From Caldilineaceae bacterium (lineage in GTDB: Bacteria > Chloroflexota > Anaerolineae > Caldilineales > Caldilineaceae): 45,309 nt of DNA. The notes beneath the pieces are model-generated. The model made no database searches. It had not been told where the DNA came from and was given only the letters and a program-made list of their open reading frames with translations. Position numbers and translations under genes: made by a program. Below are positions 9,318 to 18,620 of this stretch, one piece after another; the stretch's first letter is position 1, and every line of letters starts with the position of its first letter. Where the stretch lies: positions 1 to 45,309 of the forward strand of contig JADLFO010000055.1 in the NCBI GenBank assembly GCA_020845455.1. Reading direction: 5' to 3'.

Positions 9318-9632
9318 ATGACTGTTCCGACCACAGACGATGTCCGCGAGCTGATCCGCGCTCGTGTGCAAGACCCGGAGTTGATGATGAATATCGTCGA
9401 TCTGGGGCTGATCTACAATATCGACGTGACGCCAGAGAGCACCGCCGAGATCACGATGACGCTGACCAGCCCCGGCTGTCCTGCCGGGCCGGAGATCATC
9501 AGTTCGGTGCAGCGCGAAACCCATGCCGCTTTCCCCGACCTGGAAGAGGTAAACATCCATCTCACCTGGTCCCCCTTCTGGAATCCGGACATGATGTCCG
9601 ACGAGGCGAAGGAAGAACTCGGCATTTTCTAG
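9318..9632 (+). CDS. MIP18/DUF59 family protein, SufT-like
   Basis: Protein of 104 residues formed by a single MIP18 (DUF59) domain. Visible family residues are QDPELMMNIVDLGLIYNI, TSPGCPAGPEI with the conserved cysteine, and HLTWSPFWNPDMMSDEAKEELGI. Members of this family act in Fe-S cluster maturation and are often called SufT when encoded in suf operons, as here. ATG 9318 follows AAGGAG (9304-9309). It is last in the block and is followed by a terminator. A paralog with a C-terminal extension occurs at 16573. Confidence 0.88.
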   Translation: MTVPTTDDVRELIRARVQDPELMMNIVDLGLIYNIDVTPESTAEITMTLTSPGCPAGPEIISSVQRETHAAFPDLEEVNIHLTWSPFWNPDMMSDEAKEELGIF

Positions 9633-9652
9633 GCGCGCTGAGGGTTATGAAT

Positions 9653-9690
9653 AAAGGCCAGGTTTCCTCACAGTGAGCCTGGCCTTTGTC
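9653..9690. terminator. Bidirectional terminator between suf block and minus-strand gene
   Basis: AAAGGCCAGG (9653-9662) pairs with CCTGGCCTTT (9678-9687), a perfect 10-bp stem whose loop contains the further palindrome CTCACAGTGAG. A/T-rich ends on both sides suit termination of both converging genes. Confidence 0.75.
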
Positions 9691-9777
9691 GATTGGCGCG
9701 CAAACTCCCCGCTTGACCAGGCCCACGCTGAGACGGACATATAGGTTTTCAAGATGTGGTTTTGCCGGCCTGCGGCC

Positions 9778-11319
9778 TCAGCGGCGCTGGGCGGCGGCGT
9801 GCAGGCTGCCCTCCACCAAGCGCGCCAAGAAGGGGTTTTCGAGCAGCGGCAGCCGGGGCAGCGCATGCGCCAACTGCGCCGCTTGGCGCGCCTGCGCCTG
9901 GCCGCCCGCGATGTGCAGCCAGGCCGCTTGGCAGCGCAGCCCTTCGCCCAGGGCCGCGATGATCTGGCTGCTTTCGGGGCGCTGCGCCAGTTCGCGCAGG
10001 ATATGCGCGGCCAGATCCGCCGCAGGGATGGCCCCCAACGAGTGTCCCCCCGTCGTCGAAGTCTGGGCAAAGAGCCGGTTGTGCAAGACCCACCCGCGCA
10101 TGACGGGGTGGGCCAGCAGATCGCGCGCGGCCGCGTCTAGTTCTTCCCACGCCGGCAGCGGCGTGTCGTCTGCGGGCTGTGCAAAATAGGCAGCCGGCGC
10201 CGGTTCAGGCTGCGGCGGCGCAAAGCGCCCCAGCCAATCGTGGTAGAGAATATAGTCCTTGGGCAGCAGCCGGGCCGGCTGCGCCTGCCAGTGCGCGGCC
10301 TGCGCCGTTTGCAGCCGGTAGCGGCAAAAATCAAACGGCGCTTCCAAGAGCGTGGCGACGCCGTTGTCGGTACGCACCGAAACCAGTTCACCCACGGCGT
10401 GGACGCTGGGCAGTTGGTCGGCGCGCATGCCGTCCGCGGCAAAGGCCTGCAGGATGCCGAGCCGCGCATTGATCACCAGCCCGAGCAGAACCCCGTCTGC
10501 TGCGCCGGGCTGCGGGGTGCCGATGAACCAGATCGACTGGTTGCCGCCCACGTCTGCCGGGCTGAGCAGGGCGCGCCAGCCTTCGGGCGTGGGCGGGGCA
10601 TAGCGATGGCCTGCAAAGGCCAGCTTGCGCAGCGCGCGCTCCAGCGGCGCGGCCTCGGTGGGCGGCAGCAGCGTTTGCAGCGCGTAGAGCGCGGCCAATG
10701 CGGTGGGTTCCTGCGCGGCCAGGCGCTCCAAATGGCGGCGTGCGGCGTGCGCCACATCGGGCCGGTCGTCCAGCGCCAACAGCCGGTAGAGGTCGACGCG
10801 CTGGTGCGGCGGCAGCCGTTCCAGCAAGTCCATGACCATAAAGGCGACCGGCTCGCCCGCCTGGTACATCTGGGTGACATATTCGCTCAGGATATGGCGG
10901 TTGTATCGCGCCTCGTCCACCGCCTCGCGTAGGCTTTGGAAGGCGACCTCGTTGCCCTGGCTCAGGTCGCCGAGCAGCGCCGGGGGCAGCGGTTCCCCCA
11001 GGAAGCGCTCCAGGATCAGCGCCGCGGTGATGCGCGTCTGCGCGGCGTGGCTGCGGTTGGCCGCGGCGGTGCGCAGCAGCGGCCCGATCTCGTCGGGCGG
11101 CAGCAGCGCGGCCAGATGCCCCAACCCGCCGCGCACTTGGCTGCTCGGCGTGTCGAGGTGTTTGATCAGCGTCGTACACAGCAGGTCGCTGGGGTAGCTC
11201 TGCGCCATGCGGCGCACCGCTTCCAGCAGTTCCGCCTCGCTGTGCGTCTGGGCGAGGTTGTTTACATCCTGCGCCAACTGCCGCCGCTGCTGAAAGTTGT
11301 TGATGATCTTATCGCCCAT
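9778..11319 (-). CDS. Unrecognised helical-repeat protein
   Basis: Protein of 513 residues that I cannot assign to a named family. It is predicted mostly alpha-helical, Ala/Leu-rich, with HEAT-like blocks in the first half (for example SSQVRGGLGHLAALLPPDEIGPLLRTAAANRSH and HQRVDLYRLLALDDRPDVAHAARRHLERLA). A central, less helical stretch includes NQSIWFIGTPQPGAADGVLLGLVIN and HAVGELVSVRTDNG, followed by another helical domain. No signal peptide, membrane segment or catalytic motif is visible. It is convergent with the suf block across a shared terminator and divergent from dnaX. The start codon lies only 6 nt from a TATAAT box and lacks a Shine-Dalgarno, suggesting leaderless translation. A scaffold or repair/assembly role is possible but unsupported. 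Confidence 0.75.
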   Translation of the reverse strand: MGDKIINNFQQRRQLAQDVNNLAQTHSEAELLEAVRRMAQSYPSDLLCTTLIKHLDTPSSQVRGGLGHLAALLPPDEIGPLLRTAAANRSHAAQTRITAALILERFLGEPLPPALLGDLSQGNEVAFQSLREAVDEARYNRHILSEYVTQMYQAGEPVAFMVMDLLERLPPHQRVDLYRLLALDDRPDVAHAARRHLERLAAQEPTALAALYALQTLLPPTEAAPLERALRKLAFAGHRYAPPTPEGWRALLSPADVGGNQSIWFIGTPQPGAADGVLLGLVINARLGILQAFAADGMRADQLPSVHAVGELVSVRTDNGVATLLEAPFDFCRYRLQTAQAAHWQAQPARLLPKDYILYHDWLGRFAPPQPEPAPAAYFAQPADDTPLPAWEELDAAARDLLAHPVMRGWVLHNRLFAQTSTTGGHSLGAIPAADLAAHILRELAQRPESSQIIAALGEGLRCQAAWLHIAGGQAQARQAAQLAHALPRLPLLENPFLARLVEGSLHAAAQRR

Positions 11320-11325
11320 GGGGGA

Positions 11326-11334
11326 ATTATATCA
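11326..11334 (-). promoter_or_regulatory. Extended -10 box directly before a start codon (leaderless type)
   Basis: On the minus strand TGATATAAT ends at 11326, and the ATG starts at 11319, so transcription should begin at or next to the A of the ATG. No ribosome site fits in the 6-nt gap (TCCCCC). Confidence 0.65.
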
Positions 11335-11396
11335 CAGAAGTGGATCAGGGGTAGGGAGCGGGGAGCGGAAACATATGTTCGGATCGCCCCTTTGCC

Positions 11397-11425
11397 TTGG
11401 CAGAAAGCCCTTTTCGTGCTATACT
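11397..11425 (+). promoter_or_regulatory. Promoter of dnaX
   Basis: TTGGCA (11397-11402), a 17-nt spacer and TATACT (11420-11425). Transcription should start near 11432, leaving a leader of about 70 nt. Confidence 0.75.
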
Positions 11426-11501
11426 ACAAACCGGTTTTTTGGCCCAGAGACCCTCTACCGATGTGCGGTGGAGTGTGGGCAGTTCGCAGCCGGACCCAGG
11501 C

Positions 11502-13142
11502 ATGACCCAAGCACTCTACCGCCGTTGGCGCAGCCAAGATTTTGACGAAGTGGTGGGCCAGGAGCATGTGACCCAGACCTTGCGCAACGCGCTGCGCGAC
11601 GGGCGGGTCGCCCATGCCTATCTTTTCTCCGGCCCGCGCGGTACGGGAAAGACCAGCACCGCGCGCATCCTCGCCAAGGCGCTCAACTGCAGCGCCCCTG
11701 AAGATCGGCGGCCCTGCAACCAATGCCCCACCTGCATCGCCATCAACGAAGGGCGCATGATCGACCTGATCGAGATCGACGCCGCCAGCAACAACAGCGT
11801 GGACGATATCCGCGAACTGCGCGACAAGGTCGGCTTCCGGCCCAGTGAGGGGCAGTACAAGATTTACATCATCGACGAAGTGCATATGCTCAGCGGCCCT
11901 GCCTTTAATGCGCTGCTCAAGACGCTGGAAGAGCCGCCGCCCCACGCCCGCTTTATCCTCGCCACCACCGAGCCGCACAAGATCCCGGCCACGGTCCTGA
12001 GCCGCTGCCAGCGTTTTGATTTCCGGCGCATCCCGGCCAACGAGATCGTCGCACATCTGCGCCATATCGTCGACGAAGAGCATTTTCAGGCTGAGGAGGA
12101 GGCCCTGGTCGCGATTGCGCGCAGTGCCCAGGGCTGTATGCGCGATGCGATCAGCCTGCTCGACCAGATGTTTAGCTTTGGGGCCGAAACGGTTACCCTG
12201 GCCCAAGTGCAGCAGGTGTTGGGGTCGGTCAGCGCCGAGGCGGTTTCCGGCTTGGTCGAGGCCCTCGCCGGCAGGGATATTCCCGGTGGGCTGCGGCTGG
12301 TGCAGCAGTTGGTGCTGGATGGCTCCAGCCTCAACGAGTTCTGCCATCAGGTGGTCGAGCATCTGCGCGGGGTCATGCTCCTACAGATGGCGCGCGACCC
12401 GGCCCTGCTCGACGACCTGCCCGGCGAGACCGTACGCCAGATGCAGGCCCAGGCTCAGCGGCTCGACCTGCCCGCCACGATCTACGCCGTCAAGCGTTTT
12501 AGCGAGGCCGCGGCCCAACTCAAGGGCGGCTATCAACCGCAGCTGCCGCTGGAACTGGCGCTGATCGAAGCCGTGCAAGGGCCGCCGGTGTCCCCCGCGC
12601 CGGGCGCACACGCCGCGTCTGCCGCCACTCATCCAGCAGCCGCGATGCCCGCGGCCAATGCCGCCCCGGCTGCACAGCCTGCGGCAGAGGCCAAATCGGG
12701 CGCGGCGGCTGCGGCCTCCCCCACCCAGAAGCCCGGCGAGGCGGCGCCACTCGACCCGGCCGCCATCGAGAAGCTGCGCCGCCGCTGGAAGGAGTTCTCC
12801 GCCATCGTGCGCGACCGCTGCGGCATCCGCGTGCAGGCCGCGCTCAACACGGTGCGCGATATCGCCGTGTCGGATCAGTCGGTGGCGCTGGCCTTTGGCA
12901 ACAACGCCTTTACGCATGAACTGATCGCTCGGCCCGAAACCCATGCCCAGGTGACGGCGATCCTGTCTGACTTTTTGGGGCGGCCCGTGCTGCTTGAATG
13001 CCAGATGGGCGACCAGGCGCGGCTGGCCCACCGCATCGCCGCCGCGCCGGAGCGCAGCGCCGGGGGCGAAGACCCGCTGGTAACCTATGCTAAAGAGGCG
13101 CTGGGCGCGCAGGTCGTCGACGGCTCCGAGCCGGCCTTATGA
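11502..13142 (+). CDS. dnaX: DNA polymerase III subunit gamma/tau
   Basis: Protein of 546 residues, the clamp-loader ATPase of the replication machine. Visible are Walker A GPRGTGKT (44-51), zinc cysteines C63, C72, C75 and C78, Walker B IYIIDEV (121-127), the sensor stretch ILATTEPHKIPATVLSRCQRF and clamp-loader domain III. An Ala/Pro-rich linker (about 365-425) leads to a C-terminal domain (KLRRRWKEFSAIVRDR onward) that resembles the alpha-binding region. ATG 11502 gives the canonical start MTQALYRRWRSQDFDEVVGQ; its ribosome site is weak (CAGG). The longer frame from 11397 would start in the promoter. It heads the dnaX-ybaB-recR cluster common in bacteria. No clear frameshift signal for a short form was seen. 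Confidence 0.95.
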   Translation: MTQALYRRWRSQDFDEVVGQEHVTQTLRNALRDGRVAHAYLFSGPRGTGKTSTARILAKALNCSAPEDRRPCNQCPTCIAINEGRMIDLIEIDAASNNSVDDIRELRDKVGFRPSEGQYKIYIIDEVHMLSGPAFNALLKTLEEPPPHARFILATTEPHKIPATVLSRCQRFDFRRIPANEIVAHLRHIVDEEHFQAEEEALVAIARSAQGCMRDAISLLDQMFSFGAETVTLAQVQQVLGSVSAEAVSGLVEALAGRDIPGGLRLVQQLVLDGSSLNEFCHQVVEHLRGVMLLQMARDPALLDDLPGETVRQMQAQAQRLDLPATIYAVKRFSEAAAQLKGGYQPQLPLELALIEAVQGPPVSPAPGAHAASAATHPAAAMPAANAAPAAQPAAEAKSGAAAAASPTQKPGEAAPLDPAAIEKLRRRWKEFSAIVRDRCGIRVQAALNTVRDIAVSDQSVALAFGNNAFTHELIARPETHAQVTAILSDFLGRPVLLECQMGDQARLAHRIAAAPERSAGGEDPLVTYAKEALGAQVVDGSEPAL

Positions 13143-13205
13143 AAGCTGCGCCCTTGGCGATGCAGCCCATGGAGGGGCAGATTGAGGCTCGCGAATAACA
13201 AAGCT

Positions 13206-13277
13206 TGTCATTCCGTTCGCATGTAGGGGCACAGCCCCAGCGCCGGGAGATTTCTCGACAGGAGTCTCGGAATGACA
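13206..13277. repeat. Dispersed TGTCATTCCG inverted repeat, copy 1
   Basis: TGTCATTCCG (13206-13215) and CGGAATGACA (13268-13277) are perfect inverted complements bounding a 72-nt element in the dnaX-ybaB spacer. The right half, read on the minus strand, is about 80 percent identical by eye to the element at 14400. Confidence 0.75.
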
Positions 13278-13343
13278 GCATCGCAGGTGAATTTATGCAG
13301 ACAGATATGTAATTGGCAGCTATGCAATTGGAGGAGAACCGTT

Positions 13344-13724
13344 ATGAGTAAAGGCAAGAAACCGCGCAGCGGCATTGGCCGGTCCGGCGGATTCCCCGGC
13401 ATGGGCGGCGGCGGCATGGGCAACCTGATGTCGCAGATGCAAAAGCTGCAAGAAGAGATGGCCAAGACCCAGGCCGAACTGGAGAACGAAGAACTCACCG
13501 TCGGCGTGGGCGGCGGCGTGGTGACGGTCGTCGTCAGCGGCGACCAGAAGATCAAGTCCATCGTCATTCAACGTGAGGCGGTGGACCCCGACGACGTGGA
13601 GATGCTGCAAGACTTGATCCTGGGCGCGGTCAACGAAGCGTTGGACAAGTCGCGCGCCCTGCAAGAAGAGCGCATGGGCGGCCTGACCGGTGGGCTGGGG
13701 CTGCCGCCGGGTCTGGGCTTCTAG
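13344..13724 (+). CDS. ybaB: Nucleoid-associated protein, YbaB/EbfC family
   Basis: Protein of 126 residues. After a basic, Gly-rich N-terminus (KGKKPRSGIGRSGGFPGMGGGGMGN) comes the YbaB/EbfC fold: MSQMQKLQEEMAKTQAELENEELTV, the central VVTVVVSGDQKIKSIVI strands and the helical DVEMLQDLILGAVNEALDKS. Family members bind DNA as dimers and usually sit between dnaX and recR, as here. ATG 13344 follows GGAGGAG (13330-13336) at 7 nt. An upstream in-frame ATG at 13272 lies inside the repeat element and is rejected. Confidence 0.93.
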   Translation: MSKGKKPRSGIGRSGGFPGMGGGGMGNLMSQMQKLQEEMAKTQAELENEELTVGVGGGVVTVVVSGDQKIKSIVIQREAVDPDDVEMLQDLILGAVNEALDKSRALQEERMGGLTGGLGLPPGLGF

Positions 13725-13746
13725 TTCCAGTCCCCTAGCGATTTAT

Positions 13747-14391
13747 ATGCAACCTTTAGCCGAACCGGTCACTAAGCTGATCGAAGCGTTTTCCAAACTG
13801 CCCGGCATTGGCCCCAAGACGGCCAGCCGCCTGACCTACTTTCTGCTGCGCAGCGATGAGTCGCTGGCGCTGAACCTGGCGCAGGCGCTGCAAGAACTCA
13901 AGGCCAACACGCTCTTTTGCAGCATCTGTTATAACATCGCCGACCAGGACCCCTGCGCCATCTGCGCCAACGCGCAGCGCGACCACAGCCTGATCTGCAT
14001 TGTGGAAGAGCCGCTCGACGTGCAGGCCATCGAACGCACGCGCGCCTTCAACGGCGTCTATCATGTGCTGCACGGCGCGATCTCGCCCGTGGAGGGCCGC
14101 GGCCCGGACGACCTGAAGATCCGCGAGCTGCTCAAGCGCATCCAGAACGGCAACCCTGCGCCCGACGGCGCGGGCGCGGGCGCGGGCGCGGCGCTGCCTG
14201 TCAAGGAAATTCTGCTGGCGACCAACCCCAACTTGGAGGGGGACGCCACCGCCATGTATATCGCTCGGCTGGCCAAGCCCTTGGGCGTGCGTGTCACGCG
14301 GCTGGCCCATGGGCTGCCTGTGGGCGGCGACCTGGAATATGCCGATGACATCACCCTGGGCCGCGCCTTGGCCGGACGCAGCGAGCTATAG
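13747..14391 (+). CDS. recR: Recombination mediator RecR
   Basis: Protein of 214 residues, slightly longer than the usual 195-200. It shows the N-terminal helix-hairpin-helix (KLPGIGPKTASRLTYFLL), the zinc finger C58-C61-C70-C73, and the Toprim core ICIVEEPLDVQAIERT with GAISPVEGRGPDDLKI and ATNPNLEGDATAMYIARL. RecR with RecF/RecO loads RecA at gaps. A Gly-Ala insert (about 138-149, DGAGAGAGAALP) inside the Toprim region comes from four tandem GGCGCG units. ATG 13747 gives the family start; a ribosome site is not evident, suggesting coupling to ybaB 22 nt upstream. Confidence 0.94.
   Translation: MQPLAEPVTKLIEAFSKLPGIGPKTASRLTYFLLRSDESLALNLAQALQELKANTLFCSICYNIADQDPCAICANAQRDHSLICIVEEPLDVQAIERTRAFNGVYHVLHGAISPVEGRGPDDLKIRELLKRIQNGNPAPDGAGAGAGAALPVKEILLATNPNLEGDATAMYIARLAKPLGVRVTRLAHGLPVGGDLEYADDITLGRALAGRSEL
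14167..14190 (+). repeat. Tandem GGCGCG hexanucleotide, four copies, inside recR
   Basis: Four perfect GGCGCG units in register with the reading frame, each adding Gly-Ala. Gain or loss of units keeps the frame. Confidence 0.9.
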
Positions 14392-14399
14392 GCCAAATT

Positions 14400-14433
14400 T
14401 TGTCATTCCGAGGGTCCTGCCGAGGAATCTCTC
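14400..14433 (+). repeat. Dispersed TGTCATTCCG element, copy 2 (single arm)
   Basis: TTGTCATTCCGAGG, then TCCTGCCGAGGAATCTCTC, matches the inverted right half of the element at 13206-13277. It fills most of the 63-nt recR to mutase spacer. Confidence 0.65.
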
Positions 14434-14454
14434 TCCAGGCGCAGTTGAGGAGCT

Positions 14455-16155
<1,701 letters not shown>

Positions 16156-16156
16156 C

Positions 16157-16558
16157 ATGTTTTCCCGCATCGACCATGTGGGCATCGTCGTCCAAAACCT
16201 GGATGCGAGCCTCAAGACCTATTGTGACGATCTGGGCTTTCAACTGTTGCAGCGGGTCGAGATCCCTGAACAGATGGTCGAAGCCGCTTTTCTGGACGCC
16301 GGCAACGGCACGATCGAGCTGATCGCGCCCACCGACGAGAGCAGCGGCACGGCGCGCTTTTTGCAGAATCGGGGTGAAGGGACGCATCATATCTGTTTCG
16401 AGGTGGACGACATCGAGGCCGTCCTGGGCGCTTTGCGCGCGCGCGGGCTGCGGTTGATCGACGAGACCCCGCGCCAGGGCGTGCATGGGCTGGTCGCCTT
16501 TGTCCACCCCAAGGCGACCCACGGCACGATGATCGAACTGCTGCAGAAGCATGAATAG
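16157..16558 (+). CDS. mce: Methylmalonyl-CoA epimerase
   Basis: Protein of 133 residues with two VOC (glyoxalase-like) beta-alpha-beta modules. Metal ligands are visible as H7 (IDHVGIVV), H77 or H78 (THHICFEV) and E127 (TMIELLQ), and the family phrase ELIAPTDESSG is present. It converts the S and R forms of methylmalonyl-CoA, feeding the mutase encoded directly upstream with a 1-nt gap. The VOC fold also includes dioxygenases and lactoylglutathione lyases, but length, FLQNRGEGTHHICFEVDDI and position make the epimerase the clear choice. Confidence 0.93.
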   Translation: MFSRIDHVGIVVQNLDASLKTYCDDLGFQLLQRVEIPEQMVEAAFLDAGNGTIELIAPTDESSGTARFLQNRGEGTHHICFEVDDIEAVLGALRARGLRLIDETPRQGVHGLVAFVHPKATHGTMIELLQKHE

Positions 16559-16572
16559 ATAAGGATGGATGC

Positions 16573-16977
16573 ATGAGTGAACAGTTGACGCCTGCGGTCT
16601 GTCGCGGCTATTTGCGCGCCGTGATCGACCCGGAGATCTACCAGAATATTGTCGACCTGGGGTTGGTCTACGGCATCGAGGTGCAGCCCGACAACGCAGT
16701 CGACGTCACCATGACTTTTACGACCCCCCATTGCCCCTTGGGACCGCAGATCATCGCAGACGTGGAGCAAGTGTTGGCCGGCCACGGGGCGGGCGCGGTG
16801 CGTGTGCATATTGTCTGGGAGCCGATGTGGACGCCCGACGCCATGACCGACGACCTCAAGCGCGAACTGGGCATCCTCCCCGGCGAGGATGAGGAACTGG
16901 AGCCGGAACTGGAGATCGAACTCCCACCGCCCGCACCCAAGAAGAAGGGGCTGTTGGGCCGGATCTTCGGGCGCTGA
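16573..16977 (+). CDS. MIP18/DUF59 family protein with amphipathic C-terminal tail
   Basis: Protein of 134 residues. The first 100 residues are a MIP18 domain like the SufT-type protein at 9318 (IDPEIYQNIVDLGLVYGI, TTPHCPLGPQI with the conserved cysteine, WEPMWTPDAMTDDLKRELGI). A paralog-specific tail follows: an acidic run (GEDEELEPELEIELPP) and then a basic, amphipathic end PAPKKKGLLGRIFGR. Such an ending could bind membranes or a partner (inference). It follows the epimerase by 14 nt and precedes a membrane-anchored nuclease by 18 nt, so it appears to belong to this operon rather than to suf. A role in Fe-S maturation is plausible from the family; its client is unknown. Confidence 0.82.
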   Translation: MSEQLTPAVCRGYLRAVIDPEIYQNIVDLGLVYGIEVQPDNAVDVTMTFTTPHCPLGPQIIADVEQVLAGHGAGAVRVHIVWEPMWTPDAMTDDLKRELGILPGEDEELEPELEIELPPPAPKKKGLLGRIFGR

Positions 16978-16995
16978 ACGTCCGGCCAACTTGCT

Positions 16996-17664
16996 ATGGG
17001 CCAGCGCACGTTAGCCTTTCGCACCTATCATTTTCGCCCCCCGGCCTGGCGTACCCCGGCTGCGCTGCATGTGCAGACCGGGGTGTTGGTTCTGGGCAGT
17101 CTGATCTGGCTGGCGATCTACGGCTGGTTGGCGGCGCGGCTGTGGGAGGTGGGGCCGGCGGGCGCAGGCACGGCGGAGGCCGTCTTGGGGCTGCTGGCGG
17201 TCGTGACCGGCGTGCCTGTGGCGTTAGGCTGGTGGCGCATCCTGCGCCGCTGGCGCGCCCGGCTGCGCGGCGGCGCTTGGCCCGCGCTCTCGTTGAAACA
17301 GATGATGCGGCTGAGTCCCTCCGAATTTGAGGAGTATGTGAGCCGGCGCATCTTTGAGCGGCAGGGCTATAGCGTTCTGAATACGCGGGATGTAAAAGAC
17401 AACGGCGTCGATATTCTGGTCACCGACGCGCATGGGCGGCGCGCCGTGGTGCAGTGCAAACGCTATCGCGGCACCGTGGGCGAAGGCGTGGTGCGCGATC
17501 TCTATGGCACGATGATCCACAACGACGCGCTCATGGCTTATCTTGTTACCACAGGCAGCATCAGCGAGGCTGCTCGGCGCTGGGCCGCGGGCAAACCGAT
17601 CGGCTTGATCGATGGGCCGCGGCTGGTCGCGCTCGGCCGCGCCGAACCGGCTGCAGGCGCATAG
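16996..17664 (+). CDS. Membrane-anchored Mrr-type restriction endonuclease domain protein
   Basis: Protein of 222 residues. Two hydrophobic segments (about 27-50 and 58-78) form an N-terminal membrane anchor, followed by an Arg-rich stretch ([10 protein letters not shown]). The C-terminal half is a PD-(D/E)xK nuclease of the Mrr/RecB-like group: [22 protein letters not shown], the catalytic DNGVDILV aspartate and VVQCKRY (QxK), with a YLVTTG strand later. Such anchored Mrr-like proteins are widespread; their job is not well defined and need not be classical restriction, since there is no methylase here. ATG 16996 is preferred; no strong Shine-Dalgarno is visible. Confidence 0.8.
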   Translation: MGQRTLAFRTYHFRPPAWRTPAALHVQTGVLVLGSLIWLAIYGWLAARLWEVGPAGAGTAEAVLGLLAVVTGVPVALGWWRILRRWRARLRGGAWPALSLKQMMRLSPSEFEEYVSRRIFERQGYSVLNTRDVKDNGVDILVTDAHGRRAVVQCKRYRGTVGEGVVRDLYGTMIHNDALMAYLVTTGSISEAARRWAAGKPIGLIDGPRLVALGRAEPAAGA

Positions 17665-17720
17665 GCTGCTCCGGCCATGCTCACCCCACCACCCCACCCG
17701 AAAGAAGGCAGGTAGTCATC

Positions 17721-18455
17721 ATGGCTCGACGTGTGCAGATTTTCGCCCATCGTGGCGCCAAGCGCGCTGCGCCCGAAAACACCCTCCCTGCCTTCCAGAC
17801 GGCGCTCGACATGGGCGTGGATGGCATCGAGCTGGACGTCCAGTGCAGCAAGGACGGCATCCTGGTGATCATGCACAACTATACGGTGGATGCTACGACC
17901 AACGGCGTGGGCAAGGTGAGTGACTTCACCGCCGCCGAACTGGCCCAACTGGACGCGGGCAGCTATTTTGGCCTGGAGTTCAGCGGGGTAGGCGTGCCCA
18001 CGCTCGACCACGTCTTTGACCTGGTGGGCAACCGTTGCCAGGTCAACGTCGAGGTCAAGAGCAACGACCCCAGCGGCGGGCCGGAGGTGGATGCGGTGGT
18101 GGAGACGATTGGCCGCCGCAACCTCTATGACCAGGTGATCGTCTCGTCGTTTAACCCGATCAGCCTGATCAAACTGCGTTGGATGGACAATCGCGTGCGG
18201 CTGGGGCTGCTCTACGGCGAGGAACTGCCGCTCTATCTGCGCGATGCGTGGATGACGCCTATCCTGCAGCCGGAGGCGCTGCACCCGCACCATACCCTGG
18301 TCAACGCCGACCTGGTGGCCTGGGCCAAGTCGATCTCGTGCGCGGTCAACACCTGGACGGTCAACGACGTGGAGGAGGCGCGGCGGCTGGCTGCTCTGGG
18401 CGTCGACACGCTCATCAGCGATGTGCCCGACCAACTCATCGCCGCGCTGGGGTAG
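17721..18455 (+). CDS. Glycerophosphodiester phosphodiesterase
   Basis: Protein of 244 residues, a full GDPD TIM barrel without signal peptide, so cytoplasmic. Catalytic features are [18 protein letters not shown] (HR and EN), [19 protein letters not shown] (metal-binding E and D plus the general-acid H) and VNVEVKS. It hydrolyses glycerophosphodiesters to glycerol-3-phosphate and an alcohol. ATG 17721 is preceded by AGGCAGG. A longer frame from 17454 overlaps the upstream nuclease and is not family sequence. A dispersed repeat separates it from mevalonate kinase. Confidence 0.9.
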   Translation: MARRVQIFAHRGAKRAAPENTLPAFQTALDMGVDGIELDVQCSKDGILVIMHNYTVDATTNGVGKVSDFTAAELAQLDAGSYFGLEFSGVGVPTLDHVFDLVGNRCQVNVEVKSNDPSGGPEVDAVVETIGRRNLYDQVIVSSFNPISLIKLRWMDNRVRLGLLYGEELPLYLRDAWMTPILQPEALHPHHTLVNADLVAWAKSISCAVNTWTVNDVEEARRLAALGVDTLISDVPDQLIAALG

Positions 18456-18462
18456 AAGAGAG

Positions 18463-18614
18463 TTCACCGCAAAGCCGCAGAGCACGCAAAGGCCAGAGGG
18501 GAGGAAATAGGAAAGAGAAAATAGCAAATGGTGCAGGCTGCTCCCTCTGCGCTATTTTCTATTTGCTATCCTCTATCTTCTCCTCTTTGCGTCCTTTGCG
18601 GTTAATCTTCTGGA
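18463..18614. repeat. Dispersed CCGCAAAG hairpin repeat, copy 2 (long form)
   Basis: TTCACCGCAAAG at the left and CTTTGCGTCCTTTGCGG at the right (18585-18601) bound a long imperfect hairpin whose inner part also pairs (ATAGCAAAT near 18521 against ATTTGCTAT near 18561). The right end, to 18614, is nearly identical to 31828-31857 (27 of 30 bases) and supplies the GGAG of the mevalonate kinase ribosome site. Confidence 0.75.
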
Positions 18615-18620
18615 GATGTT

